The notes below the pieces were generated by a model. That model worked only from the letters and a program-made list of their open reading frames with translations. It made no database searches and had not been told where the DNA came from. Positions 61,328 through 64,000 of a stretch of 64,000 bases of DNA are shown here, piece after piece. The stretch lies in assembly GCF_964340395.1 (NCBI RefSeq), contig NC_135565.1:8171242-8235241 (forward strand), read 5' to 3'. A program made the translations under genes and the position numbers. Within the stretch, counting starts at the first letter, position 1. Each line of letters opens with the position of its first letter. The DNA comes from Glandiceps talaboti. Its lineage: Eukaryota; Hemichordata; Enteropneusta; Spengelidae.

Positions 61328-61706
61328 GTACACCTGTCCAGTCCACCCAGTGTACTATCAGCTATTGTACCTGTCCAGTCCACCCAGTGTACTATCAATT
61401 GTTATACCTGTCCAGTCCACCCAACGTACTATCAATTGTTACACCTGTCCAGTCCACCCAATGTACTATCAATTGTTACACCTGTCCAGTCCATCTAGTG
61501 TACTATCAATTGTTACACCTGTCCAGTCCATCCAGTGTACTATCAATTGTTACACCTGTCCAGTCCATCCAGTGTACTATCAGTTGTTACACCTGTCCAG
61601 TCCACCCAGTGTACTATCAATTGTTACACCTGTCGAGTCCACCCAGTGTACTATCAGTTGTTACACCTGTCCAGTCCACCCAGTGTACTATCAATTGTTA
61701 CACCAT
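61328..61706. repeat. 37-bp minisatellite, about 10 copies
   Basis: Cacctgtccagtccacccag then tgtactatcaattgtta. The unit is open in several frames, giving false frames of QSTQCTINCYTCPVHP type. Confidence 0.97.
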
Positions 61707-63040
61707 GTAAGTAGAGAACCAGTGATGTCATATACAGAATCAATTAGATGCAAGTTTAAAACTCACACATACTTAAGTTACAGAATTGAATCCGTTAATC
61801 ATAGCATAGACATTGAATGGCCACTTCAGAACTCACTGGTGATTTTGTGAAACAGTCACATGGAGTAACAAAGTGTACTCTTTGTAATTAGGAAATACGC
61901 TTCACAATTCAATAGATGAAAGTCCTCACTGGGTTAGTTATTAAGAAAGTGTTTTAGGACATGAAAAGAAACTGTCAAGCTTGGGCTATGGTAATAGTAA
62001 CGAGTATTGTCAGTAAAAGCCCACACATTAACACAAGGTAGTAGGTGTCACTTGTTTTTTTGTGTAGACGACAACTCAGATCAAATGTAAGTGAGACTGC
62101 CTGTAGTCTCAGGAGACATGACAACTATTAGATATATAGAATACACTGTATGTTCCATTTATGGCCTTTTCCTGAGTGATTGGCTTCTCTGTGGGATTTA
62201 CCAAATCATTGCCACTGTTTGATGTAAGAACACGCATGCAATTTAGAGTACAAATATCTCAAGCTGTTTCCATGGTAATTGCTGTCATGGAGCTCAACGG
62301 AGTTTGAACTGGTGTGTATCACTTACAAATGTGTGCTGTCCTCTTTACATCAATATGTGTTCTAAAAAAAGAAGACTTTCTGGTTTGCTGGTACTTAGAA
62401 AATATTGTAAATCTTGATATATTTGCAACTAGAAAATTTTGTGATTTTGTAGTCTTCAACTAGTTGTAAAAAACTGTTCATTTTCACAAATAACTAAAGC
62501 GTGCTCCACTGTTCATGTAGCAAAGAGGCGTTTGAGTCACTACTTGTTTTCGCATGTTTGTTTTCCAGTAAAATAGGCAATTATAAGTCTCTAATAAATT
62601 TTTTTTCCAAATTTCCATGAAAAACACACCAAACTGATTTCCCTTGAAATCGAAGAAAAGAGTTAACACAAAATGGTGTTCTTTTTATCAAATTGATTCG
62701 TAACAACTATGCTATGTCTAACTCCACAATGATGAAAGGTAGGTGAAAGTACATAAACTTGGACACAAAGCAAGCACCAACTAGTAACATAAACACTATA
62801 ACAGCTAGTTGTAAATTCATACACTTGACTGCAGCATAATTCAGCATTTGTAAATAAAACCACAAAGTAAATTTTCATTTTTTAATTTTGCAGGTTTTCT
62901 TTTATGATTATCGTCATTATAGCATTAACTCGTAATCGCAAGGTAATGATTAGTGTTTCCTTTCATAGTTTTTAGAATCCTGCTAGCTGACAAGTCGGTC
63001 GAAATCTAGTAAAAATGTGTAAATTATTGCAGCAACTGGT
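61707..63040. other. Non-coding region
   Basis: AT-rich; no gene recognised. Confidence 0.5.
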
Positions 63041-63045
63041 AGTAC

Positions 63046-64000
63046 TTATAGGGAAACCATGGTAACATGTCAATGTGTGGAACTCAGGGTGATTTATATG
63101 AAAACCATGGTAACATGTCAATGTGTGGAACTCAGTGATTTATAGGGAAACCATGGTAACATGTCAATGTGTTGAACTAATGGTGATTTATATAGAAACC
63201 ATGGTAACATGTTAATGTGTGGAACTCAGGGTGATTTATATGGAAACCATGGTAACATGTGAATGTGTGGAACTAAGGGTGATTTATAGGGAAACCATGG
63301 TAACATGTCAATGTGTGGAACTAAGGGTGATTTATAGGGAAACCATGGTAACATGTCAATGTGTGGAACTCAGTGATTTATAGGGAAACCATGGTAACAT
63401 GTCAATGTGTTGAACTAATGGTGATTTATATAGAAACCATGGTAACATGTTAATGTGTGGAACTCAGGGTGATTTATATGGAAACCATGGTAACATGTGA
63501 ATGTGTGGAACTAAGGGTGATTTATATGGAAACCATGGTAACATGTCAATTTGTGGAACTAGGTGATTTCATGTAGAAACCATGGTAACATGTCAATGTG
63601 TGGAACTCAGGGTGATTTATAGGGAAACCATGGTAACATGTCAATGTGTGGAACTCAGGGTGATTTATAGGGAAACCATGGTAACATGTCAATGTGTGGA
63701 ACTAAGGGTGATTTATAATATGGAAACCATGGTAACATGTCAATGTGTGGAACTAAGGGTGATTTATATAGAAACCATGGTAACATGTCAATGTGTGGAA
63801 CTCAGGGTGATTTATATAGAAACCATGGTAACATGTCAATGTGTGGAACAAAGGGTGATTTATAGGGAAACCATGGTAACATGTCAATGTGTGGAACAAA
63901 GGGTGATTTATAAGGAAACCATGGTAACATGTCAATGTGTTGAACTAAGGGTGATTTATATAGAAACCATGGTAACATGTCAATGCGTGGAACTCAAGGT
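63046..64000. repeat. 48-bp minisatellite, about 20 copies, running off the window
   Basis: Aaaccatggtaacatgtcaa then tgtgtggaactcagggtgat and ttatagg. A rare variant (gttgaactaa) recurs at 63171 and 63409, showing a 238-bp five-unit block duplication. Each unit carries gaaaccatggtaac, close to an RFX X-box. Confidence 0.97.

Noticed and set aside
61241-61850. Frames with QSTQCTINCYTCPVHP repeats
   Set aside because: 37-bp minisatellite open in several frames.

Overview
The window is AT-rich animal DNA with GT-AG introns, abundant minisatellites, palindromic MITEs and decayed non-LTR retrotransposon tails. This suits a marine invertebrate, either an invertebrate deuterostome or a lophotrochozoan. 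The species cannot be fixed from the sequence. Only one complete gene could be assembled. There is also the last exon of a second gene, and a weak candidate first exon for a third.

About 0.2-0.26 kb (+ strand): the C-terminal exon of a tetraspanin. About 5.2-17.75 kb (- strand): a complete PRDM9 (Meisetz) gene of 8 coding exons and at least one 5' non-coding exon. All coding splice junctions are GT-AG and phase-compatible, and the exons join into a 642-residue protein. Its domains, in order, are a KRAB-related domain, an acidic/basic linker, an SSXRD-like segment, a zinc knuckle, a PR/SET domain with the three catalytic tyrosines, an isolated C2H2 finger, two truncated finger remnants and an eight-finger C2H2 array. 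Six of the fingers are near-identical 84-bp tandem units. Among the first three, every nucleotide difference lies in a DNA-contact codon, which is the hallmark of a PRDM9 that is changing its DNA specificity. Intron 3 is mostly one 4.2-kb minisatellite (28-bp unit, about 150 copies) with an internal 1,255-bp higher-order duplication.

About 17.8-64 kb: about 46 kb with almost no coding signal. It holds one possible first exon at 19.3 kb and a dense collection of tandem arrays (unit sizes about 10, 20, 21, 25, 31, 37, 48, 49 and 100-350 bp). It also holds microsatellites (GA, CT, TA, CA/TG, GATAA), at least three families of inverted-repeat elements, a 1-kb long inverted repeat and several hairpins. 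One minisatellite (21-bp unit, 48.85-49.2 kb) lies inside a repeat family whose other copies in this window have only two or three units, so its expansion can be seen directly.

The main result is the PRDM9 locus. PRDM9 in vertebrates binds DNA through its fast-evolving fingers and trimethylates H3K4 and H3K36 to place meiotic double-strand breaks. An intact KRAB-SSXRD-SET-finger copy with contact-site diversification suggests the same system operates in this lineage, but that is inference.
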